Shown in pieces: positions 36,841 to 45,300 of a DNA stretch of 64,000 nucleotides; within the stretch, counting starts at the first letter, position 1, and each line of letters opens with the position of its first letter. A program made the translations under genes and the position numbers. Where the stretch lies: contig CALJPQ010000005.1 of NCBI GenBank assembly GCA_937980645.1, positions 50,649-114,648 of the forward strand. Reading direction: 5' to 3'. This DNA comes from an uncultured Saprospiraceae bacterium (GTDB taxonomy: Bacteria; Bacteroidota; Bacteroidia; Chitinophagales; Saprospiraceae). The notes under the pieces are model-generated. The model searched no databases, had not been told where the DNA came from, and saw only the letters and a list, made by a program, of their open reading frames with translations.

Positions 36841-37632
36841 ATGGGCGCCTACAAAAAAAGTTTAGCCGTATTTCCCTTCCCCGCCAATTACCGGCAGGCG
36901 GCGCCATCGGTGTGTGAAGAGTACGAGCACCTACGCCAGGATTTAATCTGGACCTTAAGGCTTGCGCAGCCTGTACCTGAGGTGTTATCCAGGCTGCATC
37001 CCATGCTATTCCACCTTCGGCTCCGGGCATTGTCGGACGAAGCACTTTCTTACGAGGCGCTCCAGGCCGGCGCCGCAGCCTTTCAGGAAAAAGCCAGAGC
37101 CGCCCTCCGCAGGCAGCAATTAGCCCCCCTTACCGAAGCCGTTCTATGGAGCCTGAGCATATATGCCAGAGTCATACGCGCTGCCGAACAGAATCTGCCG
37201 CCAATCCCTTCGGTGCAGCAATTGGAACCTCTGCCCGCCTACGACGAATGCATCTGGATGCTCGAACGCCTGCCCCACGGCGAACGCTTAACCAGCTGGC
37301 TGCGCGCTTCGCTGACCATCGAAATCGGCTGCTTAGCGCTGGATAGCGTCCTCAAGGAGGAATTTCCTCGGTCGAAAACAGTAGTGATTCATTGTTCACC
37401 ACCGCCTCTCTTCAGATGGCTCGAAGTGACCCAGTTAGATACGCTGGCCTGGGCAGGCGCTATTCAGGAGGCCGGTCAGGCCTTTGGTGCCCTCGCACGC
37501 CAAATGGGCCTCTGGCCCAAGCGAAGCCAGGGTGCAACTAAGAGCGACATAGCGGCATCGCCCGAAGACATACAGGCGGAGCAACAGCTGGCTGAAACAG
37601 GGTGGGAAGACTTGCGCCAGTTGTTCTCATGA
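36841..37632 (+). CDS. Unknown protein coupled to a MazF-like toxin; candidate antitoxin
   Basis: A 263-residue soluble protein, mostly alpha-helical, with no family I recognise. Residues 1-240 contain several amphipathic helices (EHLRQDLIWTLRLAQ, KARAALRRQQLAPLTEAVLW, AIQEAGQAFGALARQ). The last 20 residues, AEQQLAETGWEDLRQLFS, look like the acidic-hydrophobic C-terminal tail by which MazE/PemI-type antitoxins wrap their toxin (pattern ELAEAGLxDYxxLL). The stop TGA overlaps the start ATG of the next gene (ATGA, 37629-37632), the usual toxin-antitoxin arrangement. AbrB or ribbon-helix-helix folds that normally form such antitoxins are not apparent. The start at 36841 is placed behind a -7-like box; the frame is open upstream to 36781 only through a TTG. 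Confidence 0.65.
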   Translation: MGAYKKSLAVFPFPANYRQAAPSVCEEYEHLRQDLIWTLRLAQPVPEVLSRLHPMLFHLRLRALSDEALSYEALQAGAAAFQEKARAALRRQQLAPLTEAVLWSLSIYARVIRAAEQNLPPIPSVQQLEPLPAYDECIWMLERLPHGERLTSWLRASLTIEIGCLALDSVLKEEFPRSKTVVIHCSPPPLFRWLEVTQLDTLAWAGAIQEAGQAFGALARQMGLWPKRSQGATKSDIAASPEDIQAEQQLAETGWEDLRQLFS

Positions 37633-37981
37633 AAGGCAATTACCAAAAAAGGGAGATGTCGTCCTGGTGGACCTCGGAAAACCGCCCATCGAAGTCAGAG
37701 GACACGAGCAGGCTTACGTGCGCCCAGGCGTGGTGCTCGCAAATTTCGAGCACCTTAAATTGCTCATAGTCGCTCCGTGCTCCACGCAAGAGAAACCCTA
37801 TTTACACGCTACCGAAGTGAAAGTAGATGCCGGTACGGGCGGCTTGAAAGAAGACACTTTCATTCTCCTTCATCAAATAAGAACCCTTTCCCATCAACGG
37901 ATAAAAAGCACCATTGGGCACTTGCCCGAAGATGTTCTGGCCCGAATGGACATCGTGCTGGCCGTGATTTTTGACCTGTAA
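37629..37981 (+). CDS. PemK/MazF-family endoribonuclease toxin, reading frame broken at A6
   Basis: The frame from about 37651 encodes GDVVLVDLGKPP, GHEQAYVRPGVVL, LLIVAPCST and, at the end, MDIVLAVIFDL, the beta-barrel motifs of PemK/MazF mRNA interferases. The only sensible start, the ATG at 37629 that overlaps the stop of the gene before, is in another frame: it reads MKGNYQK, then meets the A6 run at 37645-37650. A -1 shift there (or one added A) gives MKGNYQKKGDVVLVDLG, a perfect family N-terminus of about 117 residues. Without the shift translation ends after about 46 codons. A start at the GTG 37667 would remove the first strand. Either programmed slippage, a recent mutation or a sequencing error explains this. 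Confidence 0.72.
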
Positions 37982-38065
37982 GCCTGTTTGCGGCATGCGC
38001 GGTGCGCCACCTTACCTGAAGGCGTTTTCCTTCGCTCCTTTCCCTTTCCGCTCCCATTTTTGCCG

Positions 38066-38073
38066 TAACATTG
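38066..38073 (+). promoter_or_regulatory. Candidate -7 box for fba
   Basis: TAACATTG matches TAnnTTTG in seven of eight positions, 78 bases ahead of the aldolase ATG at 38152. Confidence 0.35.
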
Positions 38074-38151
38074 CGGCGGGCAAAATGCTGCCCGGTCAAT
38101 ACGACAAGCGCTAACCAACCATTCACCTTACCCAACACATCTTCTGTACCT

Positions 38152-39222
38152 ATGGCACGATTTCGTCCGGGCGTCCTGCACGGCGCCGAAGTTACTGAGT
38201 TGTTCAACGACGCATTAGAACGGGAGTACGCCCTGCCGGCGGTCAACGTCGTGGGCACTAACTCCGTAAATGCCGCTTTGGAGACGGCTGCGGCCGTCAA
38301 GAGCCCGATTATCATCCAGTTCTCCAACGGCGGTGGCGCTTTTTTCGCCGGCAAAGGGCTGAGCAATGAGGGCCAGCGCGCTGCCATTTTAGGCTCCATT
38401 TCGGGCGCCCAGCACATTCACACCTTAGCCGAAGCCTATGGCGTGCCCGTGGTACTGCACACCGACCACTGCGCCCTCAACATCATTGACTGGGTAAAGG
38501 GTCTGCTCGATTTCGGCGAAAAATTCTATGAAAAAAACGGATACCCGCTGTATAGCAGCCATATGCTCGACCTGTCGGAAGAGCCGCTGCACGAAAACAT
38601 CGAAATCTGCAGCCAGTATCTGGCCCGCATGGCACCGTTGGGCATGACGCTCGAAATTGAACTGGGCGTTACGGGCGGCGAAGAGGACGGCGTGGACAAC
38701 ACTGGCGTGGACTCCTCGCGCCTTTACACACAGCCCGCCGAGGTGGCTTACGCTTACGAAACGCTGCGCAAAATCAGCCCGCGCTTCACCGTGGCCGCCG
38801 CCTTTGGCAACGTGCACGGCGTGTACAAGCCGGGCAACGTCAAGCTCCAGCCCATCATCCTGAAAAATTCGCAGGACTACATCCGCCAAAAGTTTGGCCT
38901 GTCGGAAGCCAAGCCCGTGCACTTTGTCTTCCACGGTGGCTCCGGCTCCAGCCAGGAGGAAATCCGCGAAGCCATTTCGTACGGCGCCATCAAAATGAAC
39001 ATTGACACCGACCTGCAGTGGGCCTTCTGGGATGGCGTGCGCAACTATTACCACAACAAGAAGGACTATTTGCAAGGTCAGATTGGCAACCCAGAGGGCG
39101 AGGACAAGCCCAACAAAAAGCACTACGACCCGCGCGTGTGGCTGCGCGAGGGTGAAAAGTCGTTTGTGGCGCGCCTGCGCCAAGCATTTGAAGACCTCAA
39201 CTGCATGGGGCGCAATGCCTGA
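38152..39222 (+). CDS. fba: Class II fructose-bisphosphate aldolase
   Basis: A 356-residue zinc enzyme that splits fructose 1,6-bisphosphate into glyceraldehyde 3-phosphate and dihydroxyacetone phosphate (glycolysis and, in reverse, gluconeogenesis). Zinc ligands: HTDHCAL and the His in NVHGVYKPGNV and FHGGSGSS; the conserved loop is VTGGEEDGVDN; the phosphate-binding end is GAIKMNIDTDLQWAFW. Length and motifs match the long (class IIA, E. coli-type) group. The start at 38152 gives MARFRPGVLHGAEV, as in homologs; the frame is open upstream to 38071 without reading as protein. Confidence 0.96.
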   Translation: MARFRPGVLHGAEVTELFNDALEREYALPAVNVVGTNSVNAALETAAAVKSPIIIQFSNGGGAFFAGKGLSNEGQRAAILGSISGAQHIHTLAEAYGVPVVLHTDHCALNIIDWVKGLLDFGEKFYEKNGYPLYSSHMLDLSEEPLHENIEICSQYLARMAPLGMTLEIELGVTGGEEDGVDNTGVDSSRLYTQPAEVAYAYETLRKISPRFTVAAAFGNVHGVYKPGNVKLQPIILKNSQDYIRQKFGLSEAKPVHFVFHGGSGSSQEEIREAISYGAIKMNIDTDLQWAFWDGVRNYYHNKKDYLQGQIGNPEGEDKPNKKHYDPRVWLREGEKSFVARLRQAFEDLNCMGRNA

Positions 39223-39230
39223 GCAGCGAC

Positions 39231-40961
39231 TCAAACAGGGTGGCTCTTCGAGGGCTGTTCGGGCAATTGGGCCAGCAATTCGCGGCATTTGTCGCGTAGC
39301 CATTCACTGTCCACTACGGGGTTAACCTCCAGGTCGTTCCATACGCGCTCCACTTCACGGCGCACCTGCTCGGGTGTAGCGGAGCGAAAGGTCAGTTTTT
39401 CTTTTTGGCGAAACAGCTGCACGGCAGCGTTGTAGAAGCCCAGAATGCTGGCGCGGCGTTCGGGGCGTAGCGTCTTGTTCTCTTTAATACGCTTGTGAGT
39501 AGCGCGGCGCATGTTGGTGCTTTCCTCGTCGAAGAGGGCACCCAGTTCGTAGCGGATGCGCACATCGAGCGTGGCGGCTAGCGAGTACAGCGTCGGGTCG
39601 TCGGTAGCGCCATATGCGAAGTAATGCGGCAAGTGCCTGGCAGCCTGTCGGTATTGTCCGCGAGCAAAGGCCAGCATGGCGTAGCCGATATCCGCCACCA
39701 ATTGCGGCTCGGGCGTGGCCGTAATGCGTGGGGCAAACTCCCGCAAAAATGCCTCAGCCCACTCCAACTGGCCCAGTTTGATGGCATTGAAGAGGATGCC
39801 CTGAAAGTGCGAGCTCTGGATGTCTTCGTTTTTGCGGCGCATCTGCTCTAAGTCTTCCTGGTGCGACAGAAAGATTTGCTCTAAGAAGCGGCGCTCGCGC
39901 GTCTGGCGGTAGCGACGCGCCCAGTACGAGCGCACCATGACGTTGAAATCGCGGAAACGTTGCACCGGTACTAAGCTGGCGTGCTGGCGCAACAGCTGGA
40001 AAAAGCGTTCAGCCAACGCATCGGTCTTTTCCGGCTTTTTTTTCACCAGCATTTGCAGCAGGGTGAAGTACAGCTCGATGCCGGGGTCTTCCTCGTGGTA
40101 GCCGTGTTTGATGAGCAGTTTGACCATTTTGGCCGTCAGCGTCTGGTTCATCATTAGCCGGCGATACTCGCTGGAGTCTTCGGCGAAGGGCATGGCAATC
40201 TGTTGCAGGTGCAACAGCCGACACATCTGGTCGAGTTTGCTCAACAAATAAAACCGGTCTAAACTTTCGGTAGCCGTCAGCAGGTTGACGAAGCCTCCCT
40301 GGGCCGACCACTCGTGCAGGCTCTCATAGATGGCCTTTTCTTGTTCGGCTAAGTAGCGGAAATAGTAAAAGTCGTTGAACTCGTATTCCTCAAAATCATC
40401 GAAGCGTTGTCGGGTATTCAGCGCCTCTTTCAACTCTTCATAGAGGTGCCGGAAGAAATTTTCGGCGCGCCGAACGCGCCGCTTTTTGCCGTCGGTTTTC
40501 GGTTCGGAGATGATGTCTTTGGGGAAGTCCGCCGGTTTTTGCAGCAGCCGTTCGCTGTAAAAGCGCATCAGCGCCAGCTGCTGGCGTGCGAAGTTGAGCA
40601 AGGAAACGGGGTCCTGCAGGACATTTTGTTTGCGTCCGCTGCGCACGGCACGCCCGCCTCGAACGGCCGAATAGCGGAAGTTGATAAACTGCTTGACGAT
40701 GCGCATCAGCTGGGCCATCGTACGCTCCAGCTCGTTTTCGGGCTGGTTGCGCGTAGGAAAGAGTACCTGCCCGGCCACCGACTTCTCCAGTTCCGGCGCA
40801 CTGAAGTGCGGATGATGGGCACGCAAGTACTCGAACAGCCGCACCGTGTCGTGGAAGCGGTTGGCCTCGTTGAAGATGGGCGAAGCCACGAATTTCTCTA
40901 AATCCTCCAGCTCGTCCGGCGTGAGCAGCTGTAAGGTGCGGACTAACGGGCTTTCGTGCAT
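39231..40961 (-). CDS. Helical-repeat protein of unknown function, copy 2
   Basis: A 576-residue, soluble, helical protein of the same family as the one at 23377-24873. Shared features: LxxLTxxExxxLxxFVxSPxxN in the first 35 residues, RLFEYLR, a basic region around residue 160-175 (DGKKRRVRRAENFFRHLY), a central MLVKKKPEK segment, helix pairs typical of TPR/HEAT-like arrays (FARGQYRQAARHLPHYF), and an ending that carries LRDKCRELLAQLPEQ where copy 1 has a similar short helix. No active site is visible. It is rich in Arg and Phe. Convergent with fba (8 bases between the stops). Role unknown. Confidence 0.75.
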   Translation of the reverse strand: MHESPLVRTLQLLTPDELEDLEKFVASPIFNEANRFHDTVRLFEYLRAHHPHFSAPELEKSVAGQVLFPTRNQPENELERTMAQLMRIVKQFINFRYSAVRGGRAVRSGRKQNVLQDPVSLLNFARQQLALMRFYSERLLQKPADFPKDIISEPKTDGKKRRVRRAENFFRHLYEELKEALNTRQRFDDFEEYEFNDFYYFRYLAEQEKAIYESLHEWSAQGGFVNLLTATESLDRFYLLSKLDQMCRLLHLQQIAMPFAEDSSEYRRLMMNQTLTAKMVKLLIKHGYHEEDPGIELYFTLLQMLVKKKPEKTDALAERFFQLLRQHASLVPVQRFRDFNVMVRSYWARRYRQTRERRFLEQIFLSHQEDLEQMRRKNEDIQSSHFQGILFNAIKLGQLEWAEAFLREFAPRITATPEPQLVADIGYAMLAFARGQYRQAARHLPHYFAYGATDDPTLYSLAATLDVRIRYELGALFDEESTNMRRATHKRIKENKTLRPERRASILGFYNAAVQLFRQKEKLTFRSATPEQVRREVERVWNDLEVNPVVDSEWLRDKCRELLAQLPEQPSKSHPV

Positions 40962-41665
40962 GGCGTGTAAACCGAAGGAGGCGGGCGGCCCTCAGAGCCG
41001 CTGTGGAAGTTAAGCAATTTTTCGTGTTTGCCGGCCCAGGCGCAGCAGGGCCACCTTTGTGTCATCAAACGACCGCGAGCCTGACCTGCGGCGAAATTAT
41101 CCCACCTGTAACCGATAGCCAAAGCCAGACGATTTTTTTCTGACAATTGGCCACCTCCCTTCCTACTCTGCCCTCCCAACCTACGAAAACGAGTTCTTTG
41201 ATAGAGGTTCTGTTCACATGCTTTTCGGCTCCAAAAACGCCGAGTAAAAGCGACTCGCAGAAGGGAAGCTGCGACGCCCACGGGTACTGCCCTGGAAAGC
41301 CTATTGACAACTGCGGGCTGCGCCCGACTAATGCCAACACTCCGAAAATATCCGATGAAAACTCCGTCAGCGGGGCAGATGCGCAACGGCTCAACCGCCC
41401 CCAAAACGCCGGTGAAACTCCCGCACCTTGCTCCGCTGACTTTTTTCTGGCCATTCCCTTACCCTCCGATTACTGACGCATGCGGCTAATGTCCTGCAAA
41501 CCGACCCAGTGAGAACAGCCTCGAAAAACCAACCCCAAAACCCAACCGAAACAAAGAGTAACCTTGGCGGGGGATTCAAACTCCATAAGTTAGGAGTGCC
41601 CGCTCCCTAAAAGAAGGGAGCGGGCTTTTTTGTAACCGCCAAATTTGTTTGGCGAAGTCTCCCCC
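40962..41665. other. Long non-coding stretch with orphan plus-strand terminator
   Basis: About 700 bases without a convincing gene, in between two minus-strand genes. The open frame at 41147-41476 (109 codons) has codon choice unlike its neighbours and no recognisable protein. A plus-strand -7-like box, CACCTTTG (41052-41059), and the strong terminator at 41598-41631 frame a possible ~550-base transcript. I looked for tmRNA, RNase P RNA, SRP RNA and tRNA signatures and found none. A small perfect hairpin TCGCAG/CTGCGA spans 41255-41274. Confidence 0.5.
41598..41631 (+). terminator. Strong Rho-independent terminator without an assigned gene
   Basis: GCCCGCTCCCT (41598-41608) pairs perfectly with AGGGAGCGGGC (41615-41625), six-base loop, followed by a T6 run. 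The orientation is plus, opposite to both neighbouring genes, so it should end a plus-strand transcript from the 40962-41597 stretch. Confidence 0.8.
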
Positions 41666-43567
41666 TCAATACGCCCGTTCATCCTTATCCTCCACAAAAT
41701 TGATAAAAGCCCGGTTAGCCACCCGGTTTCCTCCCGGCGTCGGGTATCGCCCTGAAAAATACCAGTCGCCTCGGTTTTTCGGGCAGGCCTTGTGGAGGTC
41801 TTCCAGCGTCTGGAAGATGACCTGCACCTCCGGCGAGATATCTTTAGGGGTTACTATTTTGGCGATACGCGCTGTAATTTCCTGATAGGTGAAATGGTTG
41901 TACAGCGGAATGACCTCGTTCTGCACCATTTCGACGGGCAGGTTTTCGGAGGCTTTGCAGCGCTGATACGTTTGCTGGATGAGGTGTTCCTGGCCGGTTT
42001 CGTGGAGCAGTTCGATGAGCGCCTGAAAGGCCACGAAGTCCTTCATTTTGCTCATGTCAATGCCGTAGCAGTCGGGGTAACGGATTTGTGGGGCTGAAGA
42101 CAGGATGATGATTTTGCGCGGGTTGAGCCGGGCGGCGATGTTGACGATGCTGTCGCGCAGGGTAGTGCCGCGCACGATGGAGTCGTCTAAGAGCACGAGG
42201 TTATCCTGGCCATTGCGCACCAGGCCGTAGGTAACGTCATAGACGTAGCTGACCATGCTGTGGCGGCTTTTGAGGTCGGCAATGAAGGTGCGCTGCTTTT
42301 CGTCTTTGTGGATGAGTTTCTCCACGCGCGGGCGGTGGTCGAGTACTTCGCGAAGTTTTTCTGGCGTGAGTTCTCCGCTTTCGGACAGCAGGAGGATTTG
42401 CTCTTCCTTCCAGCGATTGAGTTCGCGATTGAGGCCTTCGGCCAAGCCCTGAAAGGCGACCTCGGCGGTGTTGGGTATGAAAGAAAACAGGGTGTTGTCA
42501 ATATCAAAGTTGACGGCTTCTAAGGCTGGGCGGGCCAGGGCTTCGCCGAGTTTTTTGCGCTCCTGGTAGATTTCGCGGTCGTTGCCCCGGCTGAAGTAGA
42601 TGCGTTCGAAGGAGCAGGCGCGGTATTCGCGCGGTTCGGCGAAGGGTTGCTCGCTGACGGCGCCGTTGTGTTTGATGATGAGGGCGTGGGCAGGCTTCAG
42701 TTCGTGTACCCTGTAATAGCGCACGTTGAAGACCGTCTGGATAGCAGCGCGTTCGGAGGCAGCCACTACGACCTCGTCGTCCTGGTACCAGTAGGCGGGT
42801 CGAATGCCGTTAGGGTCACGCAGCAGGAAGGCATCGCCGTGTCCGATGAGGCCGCCCAGCACATAGCCGCCGTCAAACTTTTTGCAGGCACGGCGCAGCA
42901 GGCGGGCAATGTCTAAGTTGTCGAAGATGAGTTGGTTGATTTCCTGGTTGGTGTAGCCGTCGGGTTTGTACCAAGTGTGGAGGCGCTGGACCTCGTCGTC
43001 TAAGAAGTGGCCGATTTTCTCCAGCACGGTTACCGTGTCGCTTTTTTCTTTTGGATATTGCCCCAGCTCGACTAATTCTTCAAAGAGTTCGTCCACGTTG
43101 GTCATGTTGAAGTTGCCGGCTAGCAGGAGGTTTCGGTTGATCCAGTTGTTTTGCCGGTGGAAGGGGTGCACGCGCTCGATGGTATTGTCGCCGTGGGTGC
43201 CGTAGCGGAGATGGCCCATGAGCACTTCACCCGCGTAGGGAGCATTGCTTTTGAGCCAAGCCACGTCGTGCAGGCGTTCGGGCGGCAGTTGCTGGATGCG
43301 TCCCCACACCATTTCAAAGAGGTCGGTCAGGTAGGTATTCGGCGTATTAATGCGCTTGCGGCTGATGTAGCGCTCGCCGGGTTTGGGGTGCAGTTTGATG
43401 ACGGCAATGCCGGCGCCGTCCTGGCCACGGTTGCGCATTTTCTGCATCAGCAGCTGGAGTTTTTGCAGGCCGTAGAAGGCGGTGCCGTATTTCTCGACGT
43501 AAAAATCAAGCGGCTTGAGCAATCGCACTATTGCGATGCCGCACTCGTGGTGAATCAGGTCGCTCAT
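41666..43567 (-). CDS. purF: Amidophosphoribosyltransferase (long Bacteroidota type)
   Basis: A 633-residue enzyme that makes 5-phosphoribosylamine from PRPP and glutamine, the first step of purine synthesis. The N-terminal glutaminase has its nucleophile Cys at position 9 of MSDLIHHECGIAIVRLLKPL instead of position 2, as in the long homologs of this phylum; GHLRYGTHG and RNRGQDGAGIAVI belong to the same domain. The PRPP-binding loop is LVLLDDSIVRGTTLRDSI. About 100 extra residues separate the two parts compared with the classic enzyme. The start at 43567 is chosen for the conserved MSD...HECGIA; the frame is open to 43744. A perfect -7 box lies at 43601-43608. Confidence 0.88.
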   Translation of the reverse strand: MSDLIHHECGIAIVRLLKPLDFYVEKYGTAFYGLQKLQLLMQKMRNRGQDGAGIAVIKLHPKPGERYISRKRINTPNTYLTDLFEMVWGRIQQLPPERLHDVAWLKSNAPYAGEVLMGHLRYGTHGDNTIERVHPFHRQNNWINRNLLLAGNFNMTNVDELFEELVELGQYPKEKSDTVTVLEKIGHFLDDEVQRLHTWYKPDGYTNQEINQLIFDNLDIARLLRRACKKFDGGYVLGGLIGHGDAFLLRDPNGIRPAYWYQDDEVVVAASERAAIQTVFNVRYYRVHELKPAHALIIKHNGAVSEQPFAEPREYRACSFERIYFSRGNDREIYQERKKLGEALARPALEAVNFDIDNTLFSFIPNTAEVAFQGLAEGLNRELNRWKEEQILLLSESGELTPEKLREVLDHRPRVEKLIHKDEKQRTFIADLKSRHSMVSYVYDVTYGLVRNGQDNLVLLDDSIVRGTTLRDSIVNIAARLNPRKIIILSSAPQIRYPDCYGIDMSKMKDFVAFQALIELLHETGQEHLIQQTYQRCKASENLPVEMVQNEVIPLYNHFTYQEITARIAKIVTPKDISPEVQVIFQTLEDLHKACPKNRGDWYFSGRYPTPGGNRVANRAFINFVEDKDERAY

Positions 43568-43600
43568 CGAAAAGGGTGGTCGGTTGCCAAGGCGGGCATG

Positions 43601-43608
43601 CAAAGGTA
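43601..43608 (-). promoter_or_regulatory. -7 box for purF
   Basis: TACCTTTG on the minus strand, perfect match to TAnnTTTG, 33 bases ahead of the purF ATG. Confidence 0.55.
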
Positions 43609-43849
43609 CAACAGTGGCACAAAGCTGACGTGGAGATACGCCCCAACACCGCGTTATTCCCTCTAAAAACCTTGAAAAATACCACCCAGTCGCGCCAGCT
43701 GCGCACGTGCGCCTCGGCGCGTTCCTGGTTTTCCAGGCCGCCATAAACGACGTAAGCCTCTACCTCAAATGCCGGAGCGACGAGACAATCGGAAACGTCT
43801 TCAGCATCGCCTCTATGTGTGCTCCGCTATGTTCCGAAGGATAAACACA
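43609..43849 (-). other. Gene remnant upstream of purF
   Basis: On the minus strand, from 43808 to about 43655, one frame reads like protein (AFEVEAYVVYGGLENQERAE, then HVRSWRDWVVFFKVF) with the local codon bias, but it has no start codon: a stop at 43827-43829 precedes it and only poor sequence follows. It is probably a decayed gene piece. A coincidence cannot be excluded. Confidence 0.3.
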
Positions 43850-43906
43850 GGCATCCTTTTTATGCAAATGTGGGATTGAATTTGTGATTTGCGTAAAAAG
43901 GATGCC
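43850..43906. repeat. Near-perfect 20-base inverted repeat, probable bidirectional terminator
   Basis: Arms GGCATCCTTTTTATGCAAAT (43850-43869) and ATTTGCGTAAAAAGGATGCC (43887-43906) match in 19 of 20 positions (one G-T in RNA), loop of 17 bases. It lies 24 bases past the stop of the minus-strand lipoprotein gene. Long T/A runs are inside the stem, unlike a classic terminator. Confidence 0.65.
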
Positions 43907-43930
43907 AGCAGCACGCTGCGTTGGTTGTTG

Positions 43931-45118
43931 CTACCAGATGTTGCGATTGGAGCACAATTCGTCGCGGATTTGGGGTTTGAGGCGTTCGGCGGCCTGCAGC
44001 AGCATGTCGGCATCGGAAGGGAAGGGCATGGGTGCGTTGCCGATTCGGGCACGCGACTCCCGGCTCAGGGCGCGGCGGTCGCCTCGGAATGTGGAGGCAT
44101 AGTTTTCAAAAAGCACTTCGGCCATCATGGGTCGGCTGAAGAGGCGCAGGCCGCGGTCGTCGCGGATTTCGAGCAGGCCCCCCAGACGCGCGGCTTTAGT
44201 CTGGAGCACCTCGACAACGTCGGCCCGCACGCGCACGATGCGCGGTTTTTTGATGTCGTTGCCCAGCGAGTCCTTGCGCACGTTGCCGCGCTCGTCCAGG
44301 ACGTATTCCCAGCCGTCCTCGACGTCGGCTTCATCGGTGTAGGTGCGCTCGCGCACGCGCTCGGGGCTGATGTCAATGTGGTCTATGTAGAAGAGAACAC
44401 GGTAGTCCAGCGCCAGGTCGCGCTCAGGGTTCAGGTAGAAGCGCTTCCATTCGGTGTCTAATTCGTTGGTGCCGAAGGCCAGCAGGCGGTCGTTGAAGCG
44501 AGCGGGCAGGATTTTGCCGCTCTGATTGATGACCTCGAAGCCCACGTGAGTGATGCCCAACGAGCGCGCCTCGCGCATCAGGTTGTCCTTGTCTTTGTAG
44601 TGGCGGAAGTAGCGGTTTTCAATGTTCTGCAGGGCTTCGTAGGCATCGCGGGCAGCCTGGCGGTCGCCGCGGCGGCCCTGTTCGAGCAGGGTTTGCGCCC
44701 GCTGGTAGAGGTATTCGGCGGCCTGGCGACGGCTTTCGTTTTCCATTTCGGCAACATCCACAAACTCAAATTTAGCCCGGTAGCCGTCTTTGGAGACCAG
44801 CGGCAGCAACGGCGAAATGCGGTTCTGGCGGGCGGCAATTTGGCGGTGCAGGCGATTGACGCGCTCCCACTCTTCAGGGCGGCCTGAACTAGCCAGGTTG
44901 CGTGCCAGCATTAAATCGCGCGACTGGGCTTTGGCAAAAGCCTGCTCCAGGTCTTTGACGAGCGAGGTTTTCTTATTCTTTTTGCCGCTCAGGCGTCGAA
45001 GGGCAATCGTAATGGCCGTATCAGGGTCGCCGCGCTCGATGTAACGGCGCGGCGATTGGCAAGCACCAGCAAGCAGGACGAGTATTAGGGCAAAAAGAAA
45101 GAATGGGCGATTTCGCAT
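43931..45118 (-). CDS. Lipoprotein with helical repeats, unknown function
   Basis: A 395-residue lipoprotein. The signal FFLFALILVLLAGAC carries a clear lipobox (LAGAC, Cys20). The first half is helical (TPR-like: AAEYLYQRAQTLLEQGRRG), starting with RRYIERGDPDTAITIALRRL; the second half is beta-rich with a conserved-looking DYRVLFYIDHIDISPERVRE and VRVRADVVEVLQTKAARLGG. I do not recognise the family. It is likely in the outer or inner membrane facing the periplasm. It is monocistronic between purF and purD and followed by the inverted repeat at 43850-43906. Confidence 0.75.
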   Translation of the reverse strand: MRNRPFFLFALILVLLAGACQSPRRYIERGDPDTAITIALRRLSGKKNKKTSLVKDLEQAFAKAQSRDLMLARNLASSGRPEEWERVNRLHRQIAARQNRISPLLPLVSKDGYRAKFEFVDVAEMENESRRQAAEYLYQRAQTLLEQGRRGDRQAARDAYEALQNIENRYFRHYKDKDNLMREARSLGITHVGFEVINQSGKILPARFNDRLLAFGTNELDTEWKRFYLNPERDLALDYRVLFYIDHIDISPERVRERTYTDEADVEDGWEYVLDERGNVRKDSLGNDIKKPRIVRVRADVVEVLQTKAARLGGLLEIRDDRGLRLFSRPMMAEVLFENYASTFRGDRRALSRESRARIGNAPMPFPSDADMLLQAAERLKPQIRDELCSNRNIW

Positions 45119-45300
45119 GGCAAAGAATGTTTTCGTTTCCTTTTGGGCGCAAGTTAAAAGCCCTCTTTTGGCCGAAGTTGTGAAGGCCGCGTTAGTTTCT
45201 TTTGGAAAAATGTTAAAAGACTAAACTGTTTGCAAACACGAAAGGCACCTGGTGCGCTTTGTGCGCCGGAATGGCTAAAGTCCTTTTGCCTTAGAAGCGC

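Noticed and set aside
41147..41476. A 109-codon plus-strand frame in the empty region before purF
   Set aside because: Codon choice is not that of neighbours and the product has no fold pattern; I left the region as possible RNA rather than protein.
41565..41590. A T-arm-like string (GGGGATTCAAACTCC) near the orphan terminator, considered as tRNA or tmRNA end
   Set aside because: The stem does not pair in the tRNA geometry and no acceptor, D or anticodon arm is nearby; tmRNA and RNase P signatures are absent on both strands.
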